A DNA stretch of 64,000 nucleotides from Crocinitomicaceae bacterium (GTDB taxonomy: Bacteria > Bacteroidota > Bacteroidia > Flavobacteriales_D > Crocinitomicaceae): contig JAIPAL010000001.1 in assembly GCA_021740085.1 (NCBI GenBank), positions 1 through 64,000 of the forward strand, given 5' to 3'. How positions within the stretch are numbered: the first letter of the stretch is position 1; each line of letters opens with the position of its first letter. The translations under genes were made by a program, and so were the position numbers. Below the pieces are notes generated by a model. It was given only the letters and a program-made list of their open reading frames with translations. It searched no databases and was not told the DNA's origin. Of the stretch, positions 33,337 to 42,410 are shown piece by piece.

Positions 33337-34779
33337 ATGGCACTAAAGCAATATCTTGCGCTAAAAACTGAACAGCGGCTTTCTCCTCAACAAATTCAGT
33401 TAATGAAATTATTACAGGTGCCAACCTTAGAATTAGACCAGCGTATTAAGCAAGAATTGGAAGAAAATCCGGCACTTGAAGAAGGATCAGATGAAGAGGA
33501 AGATTTTCAAGAGGAAGATGAATTTGAAGAATCCAATGAAGAGGAGGATGATTTTGACATCTCTGATTATTTTGATGAAGACGTCGCGGATTATAAAACA
33601 CAAGCCAATAACACCTCTAAAGATGATGAAGAACGTGTTATTCCACTATCTGGGGAGCAAAGTTATCAGGAAAGACTTAGCGAACAACTTCATTTACTAA
33701 CACTTAACGATAAGCAATTTATGATTGCTGACATTCTTATCGGCAACTTGGATGAGTCTGGTTATTTGAGTAGGGAAATAACTGCCATAGTCGATGATCT
33801 CGCCTTTTCATTAAATATTGATGCTGAAGTAAGTGAAATTGAAACGGTACTGTTTTTAATTCAATCATTAGATCCAGCTGGTGTTGGTGCGAGAAATTTA
33901 CGAGAATGCTTATTAATTCAAATTAAACGTCGACAAGACAACTCCATCAACAGGTCTCGGGCTAAGCGAATACTTGAACAATGTTTTGAAGAATTTACTA
34001 AAAAACACTATGATAAAATTGCCAAGAAATTAAATGTGGATGAAGAGGAGTTAAAACAAGCCATTAACGAAATCTTAAAGTTAAATCCGAAGCCGGGAGG
34101 ATCCACGAAAGAATCTGCCAAAAATTACCAACAAATCATTCCTGATTTTCTTTTGATAGAAAATGAGGGGGCCTTAGAACTTACTATTAATAGCAGAAAC
34201 GCGCCGGAATTGAAAATAAGCAAAGAATACGAAATGATGTTGCGCGCATATGCGGAGGGGGCCAAAACATCTAAAACAGATAAGCAAGCGGTTACATTTG
34301 TGAAGCACAAATTGGACAGTGCGATGTGGTTCATAGACGCCATTAAGCAGCGACAACAAACCCTTTTGCTCACCATGAACGCCATCATGCGCTATCAAGA
34401 ACGCTTTTTCATGTCCGGTGATGAAACGAAATTAAGGCCCATGATTTTAAAGGACATTGCCGAAATAGTGAGTCTTGATATTTCAACGGTTTCAAGGGTT
34501 GCAAATAGTAAGTATATTCAAACTAATTTTGGGGTTTTTCCGCTGAAATATTTCTTTTCAGAGTCCTTATCTACCGATTCAGGAGAAGAGGTTTCGACTA
34601 GGGAGGTGAAACAAATTTTGTTAAACGCCATAGAAAATGAGGATAAACACAATCCCTTACCCGATGAAAAATTAATGGAGGTTTTGAATGAAAAAGGTTA
34701 TAATATTGCACGGAGGACCGTGGCTAAATATAGAGAGCAATTAAACCTTCCCGTAGCGAGAATGCGTAAAAAACTATAA
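33337..34779 (+). CDS. rpoN: RNA polymerase sigma-54 factor
   Basis: A 480-aa sigma factor. Region I begins LALKTEQRLSPQQIQLMKLLQVP, region II is the very acidic stretch about 47-90, followed by the core-binding domain and the C-terminal RpoN box ARRTVAKYRE at 458-467, which reads the -24 promoter element. Activator ATPases for it are not in the window. It is between asnS and a PAP2-like gene and probably co-transcribed with both. Confidence 0.95.
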   Translation: MALKQYLALKTEQRLSPQQIQLMKLLQVPTLELDQRIKQELEENPALEEGSDEEEDFQEEDEFEESNEEEDDFDISDYFDEDVADYKTQANNTSKDDEERVIPLSGEQSYQERLSEQLHLLTLNDKQFMIADILIGNLDESGYLSREITAIVDDLAFSLNIDAEVSEIETVLFLIQSLDPAGVGARNLRECLLIQIKRRQDNSINRSRAKRILEQCFEEFTKKHYDKIAKKLNVDEEELKQAINEILKLNPKPGGSTKESAKNYQQIIPDFLLIENEGALELTINSRNAPELKISKEYEMMLRAYAEGAKTSKTDKQAVTFVKHKLDSAMWFIDAIKQRQQTLLLTMNAIMRYQERFFMSGDETKLRPMILKDIAEIVSLDISTVSRVANSKYIQTNFGVFPLKYFFSESLSTDSGEEVSTREVKQILLNAIENEDKHNPLPDEKLMEVLNEKGYNIARRTVAKYREQLNLPVARMRKKL

Positions 34780-34781
34780 AT

Positions 34782-35429
34782 ATGAAGGTTCTTTCACATA
34801 TCTTTTCTTGGGTGTTTTTACCGTTGTTAATGCCTGCATACGGCTTGTTAATAAGCTTGTACTATCCCTCTGAAGGATTGGTGTATTCATCTATGAACAT
34901 GTTTAATATACCGCCTGACATCAAGACTCAGTTATTTTGGTTGTTTTTTATCTTTAGTTGTGCGGCGCCTGGACTCTCTTTTGTGATGTTGCATCAACGC
35001 AAAATTATTACCACAATAGATATGGAAAACGCAAGGGAAAGAAATATTCCCTTGTTGATAATGTTTGCGTATTGTGCTTTTTTGTATGCCCTGTTTCTCT
35101 ATAAGGCACCTAATGGACTTTTACCCAAGTATTTTTATGCCCTTCCCCTTTCAGGAACCATTGTAACGGCTTGTTTTATTTATATTAATCGGTGGATTAA
35201 AATTTCTATGCACGCTGGTGGTGGTGGTATTTTATGTGGCTACCTCATTGCTTTTTTTATAGCTCAAACCCAAGCTCCCATCTTGCTAATCGCCCTTGCA
35301 TTTCTGGTATCAGGCCTCACCATTTCAGCACGGTTATATTTAAAGAAACACGAGGAAATTGAGGTGTATGCTGGGTGGTTATTAGCCTTTGCAATAACCT
35401 TCTCTTGTAATTGGTTTTATCCGTCTTAG
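34782..35429 (+). CDS. Membrane protein, divergent PAP2-like phosphatase
   Basis: A 215-aa protein with about six hydrophobic segments. The remains of PAP2 phosphatase motifs can be traced: RERNIP (about 86-91), SMHAGG (about 145-150) and ARLYLKKH (about 187-194). It might act on a lipid phosphate in the envelope, but the motifs are weakened and the activity is uncertain. It starts 2 nt after rpoN, so translation is probably coupled. Confidence 0.65.
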   Translation: MKVLSHIFSWVFLPLLMPAYGLLISLYYPSEGLVYSSMNMFNIPPDIKTQLFWLFFIFSCAAPGLSFVMLHQRKIITTIDMENARERNIPLLIMFAYCAFLYALFLYKAPNGLLPKYFYALPLSGTIVTACFIYINRWIKISMHAGGGGILCGYLIAFFIAQTQAPILLIALAFLVSGLTISARLYLKKHEEIEVYAGWLLAFAITFSCNWFYPS

Positions 35430-35438
35430 CGTATTATT

Positions 35439-37283
35439 CTACTCCACGGTAACCGACTTCGCTAAATTGCGCGGTTGGTCAACGTTACAGTTTCGCATAA
35501 CAGCAATGTGATAAGAAAGTAATTGAAAAGGAATGGTCGCTAGTAAGGGCACCAATATTTCATTTGTTTCTGGGATTTCAATAACATGGTCTGCCATTTC
35601 CCTAACCTGCGTATCGCCTTCTGTTACGATGGCTATTATTTTTCCTTTTCGGGCCTTTACTTCTTGAATATTAGAAACTACTTTTTCGTAGGAATTCCCT
35701 TTGGTAGCAATTACAAAGACAGGCATGTTTGCATCGATAAGGGCAATTGGACCGTGTTTCATTTCAGCTGCAGGATATCCTTCCGCATGTATGTAGGAAA
35801 TTTCTTTGAGTTTTAACGCGCCTTCTAATGCTACTGGAAAAGAACTACCTCTCCCTAAATATAAGGCGTTAGTAGCATCTTTGTATTCCAGGGCAATTTG
35901 CTCAATCTTCCCGTTTGTCTCAAGTACTTTTTTAACTTTTTCTGGGATTGCTTCCAATTCAGTTAATAAAATTCTAAAGTTGGTTTCCGAAATGGATCCT
36001 TTTTTATGTGCCAACGACAAGGCCATAAGTGTTAGAACGGTTACTTGAGCAGTAAAGGCTTTTGTTGAAGCAACACCTATTTCTGGTCCAGCGTGTGTAT
36101 AAGATCCGGCGTCTGTTATGCGCGAAATGGAAGACCCTACCACGTTACAAATTCCTAATATGGTTGCACCTTTCGACTTTGCTAATTCTAAGGCTGCCAT
36201 GGTGTCTGCGGTTTCTCCTGATTGTGAAATCGCAATAACAACATCGTTTTCACTTAAAATAGGATTTCGGTACCTAAATTCACTAGCATACTCCACTTCT
36301 ACATTAATTCTTGCCAGGTCTTCTATTAAATATTCTCCCACTAGCGCTGCGTGCCATGAGGTTCCACAAGCAACCAGAATTAAGCGATTCGCTTGGATCA
36401 TTTTTTGTTCATAATCCTTAATTCCCCCCAAGGTAACTCTTCCTTCTTGTGCATTTAAACGCCCACGCAAACAATCCTGAATAGACCTTGGCTGTTCGTG
36501 GATTTCTTTTAGCATGAAATGTTCGTATCCTCCTTTTTCCAAGGCCTCGAGCTCCATTTCTAATTGCTGAATATACGGTCTTTTTTCTTCGTCATTAATG
36601 CTGAATAGCTTTAACTCTTCGCCGAATTTAATTACAGCAATTTCTTCATCTTCCAAGTAGACAACCTGCTTTGTATACTCCACAATTGGTGTTGCGTCGG
36701 AGGCGAGGTAAAAATCTCCCTCCTCTCCTATTCCAACAACAAGCGGGCTGCTTTTTCTTGCTGCCACCATTTGATTGGGAAAGTCTTTTGAAATTGCCAC
36801 AATCGCGTAAGCACCAACCACATGTGAAAGGGCCATACGCAAAGCTTCTCCAAACCACACTTTTTCTTTTTTCCCAATGTTATCGACTAGATGAACAAGT
36901 ACCTCGGTATCAGTTTCACTTTTGAAAACATACCCTTGTTTTATTAATTCTTGTTTAAGTGCGTCGTAGTTCTCAATTATACCATTGTGAATGAGTGCTA
37001 ATGATCCGTCCATAGAAATGTGGGGGTGAGCATTAACATCTGTTGGGGGGCCGTGTGTGGCCCAACGTGTATGGCCAATTCCTATGGCTCCTTCTGCGTT
37101 TTTTTCCGAAATAAATGCCTCGAGGTTTGCAACCTTGCCAGCGCATTTATAGATATTCAATTCCCCCTTATCGATTAAGGCAACCCCAGCGCTATCATAT
37201 CCACGATATTCAAGGCGTTTTAGCCCTTTTATTATTATTGGAAAAGCATCTTTTTTTCCAATGTAAGCAACAATTCCACACAT
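35439..37283 (-). CDS. glmS: Glutamine-fructose-6-phosphate aminotransferase
   Basis: A 614-aa enzyme making glucosamine-6-phosphate for peptidoglycan and lipid A. The N-terminal glutaminase half starts MCGIVAYIG with nucleophile C2 and has the GHTRWATHG motif. Two SIS domains follow (about 285-610), including CGTSWHA and SQSGETADT, ending in the conserved PRNLAKSVTVE. Third gene of the operon glgA-like/DUF4270/glmS, 3 nt after the DUF4270 stop. Confidence 0.96.
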   Translation of the reverse strand: MCGIVAYIGKKDAFPIIIKGLKRLEYRGYDSAGVALIDKGELNIYKCAGKVANLEAFISEKNAEGAIGIGHTRWATHGPPTDVNAHPHISMDGSLALIHNGIIENYDALKQELIKQGYVFKSETDTEVLVHLVDNIGKKEKVWFGEALRMALSHVVGAYAIVAISKDFPNQMVAARKSSPLVVGIGEEGDFYLASDATPIVEYTKQVVYLEDEEIAVIKFGEELKLFSINDEEKRPYIQQLEMELEALEKGGYEHFMLKEIHEQPRSIQDCLRGRLNAQEGRVTLGGIKDYEQKMIQANRLILVACGTSWHAALVGEYLIEDLARINVEVEYASEFRYRNPILSENDVVIAISQSGETADTMAALELAKSKGATILGICNVVGSSISRITDAGSYTHAGPEIGVASTKAFTAQVTVLTLMALSLAHKKGSISETNFRILLTELEAIPEKVKKVLETNGKIEQIALEYKDATNALYLGRGSSFPVALEGALKLKEISYIHAEGYPAAEMKHGPIALIDANMPVFVIATKGNSYEKVVSNIQEVKARKGKIIAIVTEGDTQVREMADHVIEIPETNEILVPLLATIPFQLLSYHIAVMRNCNVDQPRNLAKSVTVE

Positions 37284-37286
37284 AAT

Positions 37287-38576
37287 CTAATAGGTTGTAT
37301 AGGTTACTACTAAGCGGGGCGCAAATTTATTATTGGTGTTTTTTCCGTTGAAAATAATCCGTTCTGACGAATTAATAAAATACCGTGGTGATAAAATAAG
37401 CCCTGTGTTTTCAATGTCTTGATTTAAAATGGCTTGTACGTACTGCTTTAAATCAATTTTAAATTCTTTATTAAAATCATCTAATGTACCTAGAACACCT
37501 AAACTAGTATAGGCTGTCTCCGATTCTTTTATTCGTGTGGCCACCGAAATATTCACCCCCGGTTTATATCGATTAAAACTCTGAAACTGGATAGGTAAAT
37601 GTAATTCTGCACGATGAATTATTTTATTTTTTGAGAGGGCACTTAGACCTGGTATTTTTACTACGGCTCGTAAATTAAATGCTTGAGCATAAAATGCCTT
37701 GTTGCCAAGGGTGCTGTCTTGTAAGATTTGGTCAATTGGCGTTCCTGTATAATCTTTATCGATGTGGGTAAAGTCGGCACAAGAACTATTAATTAGCAAG
37801 TCGAAGGTCTTTGATAAGCCTGCTTGATGAAAATAAATGGTCATTTTTGAAGCCGGGTCACTTAAATTAAAATAAAAAATGCCGCCATTTCCTAAGGCTT
37901 GATTTCCGTTATTCGTCTGTATTTTAATTCCTTTAAAGTAGCTCAGAAAGGCCTCATTGCTGCTAAAGGTAGCACTTCCACTTGTTGCTTCTGTTATGAG
38001 TGCTTTTGCTAAATTAGTGTCAAGGGGAATTCTTAATTGTGGATTAAGGCTGTCACCTCCAACGATCGTTTTATTAATCGGGTCGGGAATTATTGTGCCT
38101 AAACCAAATGGCACTAAGTTATTCGGCTTTGTACTTTTGTTCGTGAAGGCATAATAAGTGGAGTCAATGTTTATGTCCTCATTCAGTTCATACACTTCAA
38201 ACGTTTGTGGAGTTAGGTCCCCATAATAGCCGACATATTTCAAAGCTAAAACAAAAGAGTCAATAATTATTGTAGAGGGATCCCCAAAATTAGGGTTTAT
38301 TCCTGCAAGGCGTATTTGCGTATAAAAAGACGCGTTAAATTTTCCAAATGTTGGATCGGTATAGCTTCCTAAAATAACATTGGCAGCGTTGTCGGTAATT
38401 ATAGAATCCTCCTCAATTGTATAAGAAAGAATGTCAAAAGTATCTGTTGTTGTGCCATATAGATAGGTGTCATCGTCTAAGATATCTTTCCCCAATGCAC
38501 TATCCTTTTTTTTACATGAGGTAGCACATGTAAGTAATAATAAAGCTATTAAAAGAGAAAAGCTGGTTGTTTTCAT
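37287..38576 (-). CDS. DUF4270 lipoprotein
   Basis: A 429-aa lipoprotein with lipobox CATSC (C21), followed by KKKD. The start of the mature protein (LGKDILDDD) and the pattern of an early ILGSYTDPTFGKFNASFYTQIRL block and a late FAPRLVVTYTTY C-terminus are typical of DUF4270, a Bacteroidota-specific outer-membrane-associated family of unknown function. It lies between the glgA-like gene and glmS, an arrangement I recall as conserved in Flavobacteriia. Confidence 0.85.
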   Translation of the reverse strand: MKTTSFSLLIALLLLTCATSCKKKDSALGKDILDDDTYLYGTTTDTFDILSYTIEEDSIITDNAANVILGSYTDPTFGKFNASFYTQIRLAGINPNFGDPSTIIIDSFVLALKYVGYYGDLTPQTFEVYELNEDINIDSTYYAFTNKSTKPNNLVPFGLGTIIPDPINKTIVGGDSLNPQLRIPLDTNLAKALITEATSGSATFSSNEAFLSYFKGIKIQTNNGNQALGNGGIFYFNLSDPASKMTIYFHQAGLSKTFDLLINSSCADFTHIDKDYTGTPIDQILQDSTLGNKAFYAQAFNLRAVVKIPGLSALSKNKIIHRAELHLPIQFQSFNRYKPGVNISVATRIKESETAYTSLGVLGTLDDFNKEFKIDLKQYVQAILNQDIENTGLILSPRYFINSSERIIFNGKNTNNKFAPRLVVTYTTY

Positions 38577-38594
38577 TAGATAATGACCCTTTAG

Positions 38595-39416
38595 TTATAC
38601 CAAAACGGGTTCGTCCACCACTTTATCAATAAAAGCAGAAAGTTCTTTTGATAAAAGATCCTCGGCAATTAGTCCTATTTTATGAGCGGGTGAATTGTCA
38701 AATATTGTTTGAAGTTCTGATGTTAATTCCTCTGATGCAACACTAATTCCATCACAGTGATCCACAATAACTTGCGTTATATTATTAAAACTTGTGTCTT
38801 TTAAACTGTCGGTTACTTTTGAAGGGAAGCCATCCATTTTTAATTTTTCGAAAAATCGCGGGTCCCAATCTTTATCAAAAGCATCATTATAAATATTATA
38901 TATGATTTTTGTCGATTTGAAATGAGGGTCTTTGCTGTATATGTGTTTGATATATAGTGCCATTATCCCCGTGAACCAACCATTACAATGAATTACGTCT
39001 GGTTGCCAACCTAATTTTTTTACTGTTTCTAAAACGCCTCTGCAAAAAAACATGGCTCGTTCGTCATTATCGGGATAATCAACGTTGTCCTCGTCTCTCA
39101 AGGTCGATTTTCTCTTAAAATAATCGTCGTTATCAATAAAATAAACTTGCATTTTTGCAGCGGAAACGGAGGCCACTTTTATTATTAAAGGGTGGTCTTG
39201 ATCATCTATTGATAAATTCAGGCCTGATAAGCGTATTACTTCATGAAGCTGGTGTCTTCGCTCGTTGATTACACCGTACCTTGGTGTAAAAACACGAATT
39301 TCTTTTCCTTCTTCTTGTGTAATTTGAGGCAACCTTCTGGCGTGTGCAGAAACCTCTGATTTTGGTAAAAAGGGGTATATTTCCTGAGAAATAAATAACA
39401 CTTTCTTTTTTTCCAT
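38595..39416 (-). CDS. Glycogen/starch synthase N-terminal domain protein (GT5, short form)
   Basis: A 273-aa protein equal only to the N-terminal (ADP-glucose synthase catalytic) half of GlgA: VLFISQEIYPFLPKSEVSAHARRLP, VFTPRYGVINERRHQLHEVIRLSG, DNDDYFKRK, and PDVIHCNGWFTGI (about 140-152). The usual KxGGL is replaced by KSEVS, and the C-terminal GT1 domain with its donor site is missing. The short form next to panC is, from memory, common in Flavobacteriia, so it is not a fresh truncation. Likely not an active glycogen synthase (inference). First gene of its operon. Confidence 0.8.
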   Translation of the reverse strand: MEKKKVLFISQEIYPFLPKSEVSAHARRLPQITQEEGKEIRVFTPRYGVINERRHQLHEVIRLSGLNLSIDDQDHPLIIKVASVSAAKMQVYFIDNDDYFKRKSTLRDEDNVDYPDNDERAMFFCRGVLETVKKLGWQPDVIHCNGWFTGIMALYIKHIYSKDPHFKSTKIIYNIYNDAFDKDWDPRFFEKLKMDGFPSKVTDSLKDTSFNNITQVIVDHCDGISVASEELTSELQTIFDNSPAHKIGLIAEDLLSKELSAFIDKVVDEPVLV

Positions 39417-39445
39417 TTAGGGCTTGCTTACTTATTAGTTAGGTG

Positions 39446-39453
39446 CAAAATTA
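39446..39453 (-). promoter_or_regulatory. -7 promoter box of the glgA-like/DUF4270/glmS operon
   Basis: TAATTTTG on the minus strand, 29 nt before the ATG at 39416. Divergent from the panC promoter 30 bp away. Confidence 0.45.
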
Positions 39454-39484
39454 CAATAAAATATGTGATTTTCATAAAAACCAA

Positions 39485-39492
39485 TAGCTTTG
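39485..39492 (+). promoter_or_regulatory. -7 promoter box of panC
   Basis: TAGCTTTG, perfect TAnnTTTG, with TATG (one mismatch from TTTG) 19 nt upstream at 39462-39465. ATG 39506 is 13 nt downstream. Confidence 0.5.
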
Positions 39493-39505
39493 CCCCTCAA
39501 ACTAA

Positions 39506-40360
39506 ATGAAGACGATGCCAATAATGACACATTTTCAAACAAGATGTTCCTTAATAGCGAAGCTAAACGCTGTAAAAGGGGAGGGAAAGTCGATTGGTTT
39601 TGTTCCGACGATGGGGGCTTTACATGAGGGACATTTATCCTTGGTTAAACGTGCGGTAATGGAATGTGATGTTGTTGTAGTAAGTATTTATGTAAACCCA
39701 CTACAGTTTAATAATCCTGATGATTTAAAGAATTATCCTTCAACCCTAGAAAATGATTTAAAACTCCTTTCCCTATTTCCCGAAGTGATTGTGTTTACCC
39801 CTTCTTTTTCCGACGTTTTTCCATTAAATGATGTGCACTATAACGTTGAGCTTGGTGAACTTGCAACCGTGTTAGAAGGCGCGCACAGGCCGGGTCATTT
39901 TCTTGGCGTGGGAAAAGTTGTCTATGCCTTGTTCGATCTAGTTAAACCAACAAAAGCTTTTTTTGGTAGCAAGGATTATCAGCAAGTTCTAATTATAAAA
40001 AAATTGGTGGAGGTGCTGGGGTTAAAAGTAGAAGTAATAGAATGTTCAACCCAAAGAGATCCTAGCGGCCTAGCTATGAGTAGTCGTAATTTATTGTTAA
40101 GTCCTAACGAAAGGATGGAAGCGTCTATAATTTTTAAAACGCTCCACTTTTGCCAAGAAAACATTTCTTCCAACACACCCATGGCCCTAGCTTCTGCAGC
40201 CAAACATTTTTTTAGTGCTGGTTCCTTACGCTTAGAGTACCTAGAGATTGTGGGTGCTTTAGACCTTAATCCAATTGGAGATTGGGAGCAAAAAAGCGTG
40301 TGTTGTATCGCTGCTTACTGCGGAAAAATCCGATTGATTGATAATTTAGTGCTCAATTAA
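39506..40360 (+). CDS. panC: Pantothenate synthetase
   Basis: A 284-aa ligase that joins pantoate and beta-alanine using ATP. The nucleotidyltransferase signature PTMGALHEGHLSL has H40 and H43. VSIYVNPLQFN, FFGSKDYQQ and GLAMSSRN are diagnostic. The ATG at 39506 suits the promoter, though the ATGs at 39515 and 39524 are also possible starts. Followed after 36 nt by panD, which has its own -7 box. Confidence 0.95.
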   Translation: MKTMPIMTHFQTRCSLIAKLNAVKGEGKSIGFVPTMGALHEGHLSLVKRAVMECDVVVVSIYVNPLQFNNPDDLKNYPSTLENDLKLLSLFPEVIVFTPSFSDVFPLNDVHYNVELGELATVLEGAHRPGHFLGVGKVVYALFDLVKPTKAFFGSKDYQQVLIIKKLVEVLGLKVEVIECSTQRDPSGLAMSSRNLLLSPNERMEASIIFKTLHFCQENISSNTPMALASAAKHFFSAGSLRLEYLEIVGALDLNPIGDWEQKSVCCIAAYCGKIRLIDNLVLN

Positions 40361-40371
40361 TTGTTTTGACT

Positions 40372-40379
40372 TAATTTTG
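40372..40379 (+). promoter_or_regulatory. -7 promoter box of panD
   Basis: TAATTTTG, perfect TAnnTTTG, in the 36-bp space between panC and panD, 17 nt before the panD ATG. Confidence 0.4.
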
Positions 40380-40396
40380 TAGGACAAATTCAACTA

Positions 40397-40750
40397 ATGC
40401 AAATTCAACTTTTAAAATCTAAAATTCACAGGGTCCGTGTTACTCAAGCAGAATTGGACTATATCGGCAGTATAACAATCGACGAAACATTGATGGTCGC
40501 GGCTAATTTAATAGAAGGAGAACGTGTTCAAATAGTTAATATTAATAACGGGGAGCGATTTGAAACCTATGTTATTAAAGGGGTGCCCAATAGCGGTAAT
40601 ATTTGTTTAAATGGTCCCGCAGCTAGAAAAGTCGCCATTAACGATGTTATAATTATACTTGGCTATGGTATTATGGATTTTGAAGAAGCAAAGTCTTTTA
40701 AGCCCTCTTTGGTTTTTCCGAATGAAACAACCAATCTATTAGACCACTAA
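40397..40750 (+). CDS. panD: Aspartate 1-decarboxylase
   Basis: A 117-aa pyruvoyl-dependent enzyme that makes beta-alanine for PanC. The self-cleavage site is G24-S25 in [10 protein letters not shown]25 becomes the pyruvoyl group. [11 protein letters not shown] and GDIVII-like [10 protein letters not shown] follow. Normal length. rfaE2 follows after 2 nt. Confidence 0.95.
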   Translation: MQIQLLKSKIHRVRVTQAELDYIGSITIDETLMVAANLIEGERVQIVNINNGERFETYVIKGVPNSGNICLNGPAARKVAINDVIIILGYGIMDFEEAKSFKPSLVFPNETTNLLDH

Positions 40751-40752
40751 CT

Positions 40753-41262
40753 ATGCACGATCATTGGGCAATTACTAAGGCGAAATTAATGTCATTGGAA
40801 GATGTGTTAGGCCAGATTAATTCCTGGAAACTCGCTGACGATAAAATTGTTTTTACAAATGGTTGTTTTGATGTGTTACATCTTGGACATGTCACCTATT
40901 TAGCTAAAGCTGCATCATTAGGAACCCGCTTAGTAGTTGCATTAAATACAGATGAATCTGTCCGATCGCTAAACAAGGCGCCAAATCGACCTATTCACGA
41001 TGAAGAGGCCAGACAATGTGTTGTCGCAGGCTTAGGATTTGTAGACGCGGTTCTTCTTTTTCATGAAACAACACCATTAGCTACGATTGAAGCAATCTTA
41101 CCAGACGTTCTTGTTAAGGGAGCAGATTATGATGCGAAAGAACGTGATAAATCATCAGCCAAATATATTGTTGGATCAGACATCGTCTTAAAAAATGGCG
41201 GGAAAGTTGAAACTATTGATCTCGTTATAGGACACTCAACAACACGAATTTTATCGAAGTGA
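40753..41262 (+). CDS. rfaE2: Heptose-1-phosphate adenylyltransferase (RfaE2/HldE C-terminal domain)
   Basis: A 169-aa stand-alone nucleotidyltransferase that makes ADP-heptose for LPS core. FTNGCFDVLHLGHVTYL contains the HxGH signature H43-H46. ALNTDESVRSLNKAPNRP and LVKGADY are conserved in RfaE2. The kinase half of HldE is absent, as in organisms with split genes. Joined to panD by 2 nt. The 3' end overlaps the convergent crtY-like gene by 12 nt. Confidence 0.88.
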   Translation: MHDHWAITKAKLMSLEDVLGQINSWKLADDKIVFTNGCFDVLHLGHVTYLAKAASLGTRLVVALNTDESVRSLNKAPNRPIHDEEARQCVVAGLGFVDAVLLFHETTPLATIEAILPDVLVKGADYDAKERDKSSAKYIVGSDIVLKNGGKVETIDLVIGHSTTRILSK

Positions 41263-41934
41263 TTTTACTTTACTTCTTTCAAAAAGAGCAATAATTGGAA
41301 ACAATAAACTAAAGTTATAATACAAATCCTCGAAAGGAATTGTGATAAGACGCCACCCTATTATGTGCGATTCAGCGTACCAAACTATTGGGGCTGGGGT
41401 AATTGCACCCGTCAATATTCCATTTACAACAACAAAGGGGATCAGGCAAACTAAATAAGTAAAGGTAAAATTGCCCATCCAACTCGGTTTGTTTAATAGC
41501 GTCCAAGCGGCGAAAAGAAAGGTGATTAGACAAGCAGACATCGTGTACCAATTTTTAAAATAATACACGGCGAAAAAAAGGCCACTTGCTCCAAAAAGAA
41601 AAAAGAACCATTTTCCAACTACTTTCATTTTAACTTGCGGAAAATAACCCTTTAAAACTTGGTGAATAAAAACACAATTATATGGCACGATGAGGAAAAA
41701 TAAAATCTCCTCCAGTGGCAAATGACCAATATAAATTTTTAGTAAATAGCTTGGATTAAAGCCCCAAATTTTATTGACGGTAAAATACTCATCCCAGAGT
41801 ATAAAAGCAATCGCGGTGATAATTAAACCGAAAAATAAAAAACGGAACTCTTTGTAAAAAGCAATCTTCTTATCGAAGCTTAAGGCGAAAGGGCCTAAAA
41901 ATGAGAATAGAATTACATAAGCATACCAACTCAT
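41251..41934 (-). CDS. Lycopene cyclase, CrtYcd type
   Basis: A 227-aa protein of about seven hydrophobic segments made of two CrtYc/CrtYd-like units. GHLPLEEILFFLIVPYNCVF (about 70-89) carries the PxEE motif of heterodimer-type cyclases; a second unit ends in PFEDLYYNFSLLF (PxED). It would turn lycopene into beta-carotene. The start overlaps crtZ by 4 nt (ATGA). Last gene of the carotenoid operon. Confidence 0.85.
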   Translation of the reverse strand: MSWYAYVILFSFLGPFALSFDKKIAFYKEFRFLFFGLIITAIAFILWDEYFTVNKIWGFNPSYLLKIYIGHLPLEEILFFLIVPYNCVFIHQVLKGYFPQVKMKVVGKWFFFLFGASGLFFAVYYFKNWYTMSACLITFLFAAWTLLNKPSWMGNFTFTYLVCLIPFVVVNGILTGAITPAPIVWYAESHIIGWRLITIPFEDLYYNFSLLFPIIALFERSKVKSLR

Positions 41935-42410
41935 TGTGGTTGTTGATTTCTGCGGTAAGCTTTTCTGGCTTCTTTATAAAATTTAGGGGGAACCAATAAC
42001 ATTCCGAAACACTGTCCTTCTTCCTTTCCTGTATTTTTATGATGAATTTTGTGTGCTTTCCGGATGGCATAAAAATACGGATGATCAATATTCCTTAACC
42101 AATTAAATCTTCTGTGAATATAAACGTCGTGAATTAAAAAATAAGCCAAACCATAGGTGGCTATTCCATAACCTATCCATACAGGAATATAATAGTTGGA
42201 CATCATGCCTAACATGATGCAAAGCCACGAAGGAATGGCATAGATAAGGAAAAAAATATCGTTTTTCTCCATAAAACCTGGCTCAACTTGATGATGATCC
42301 CTATGAAAAAACCACATTTTTCCATGCATCAAAAACTTATGAGTGCACCAAGCCATGAACTCCATTACAAAAAAAGTTATTATCAAAAGAAAAGGACCCC
42401 ACCAAACCAT
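41931..42410 (-). CDS. crtZ: Beta-carotene hydroxylase
   Basis: A 159-aa membrane di-iron hydroxylase that makes zeaxanthin. The start is ATG 42410, which shares its A with the TAA of the gene before (TAATG); a longer frame to 42581 runs through that gene and is rejected. The four His motifs are THKFLMH, HRDHH, HDVYIHRR and HKIHH. Followed by the cyclase through an ATGA overlap. Confidence 0.9.
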   Translation of the reverse strand: MVWWGPFLLIITFFVMEFMAWCTHKFLMHGKMWFFHRDHHQVEPGFMEKNDIFFLIYAIPSWLCIMLGMMSNYYIPVWIGYGIATYGLAYFLIHDVYIHRRFNWLRNIDHPYFYAIRKAHKIHHKNTGKEEGQCFGMLLVPPKFYKEARKAYRRNQQPQ

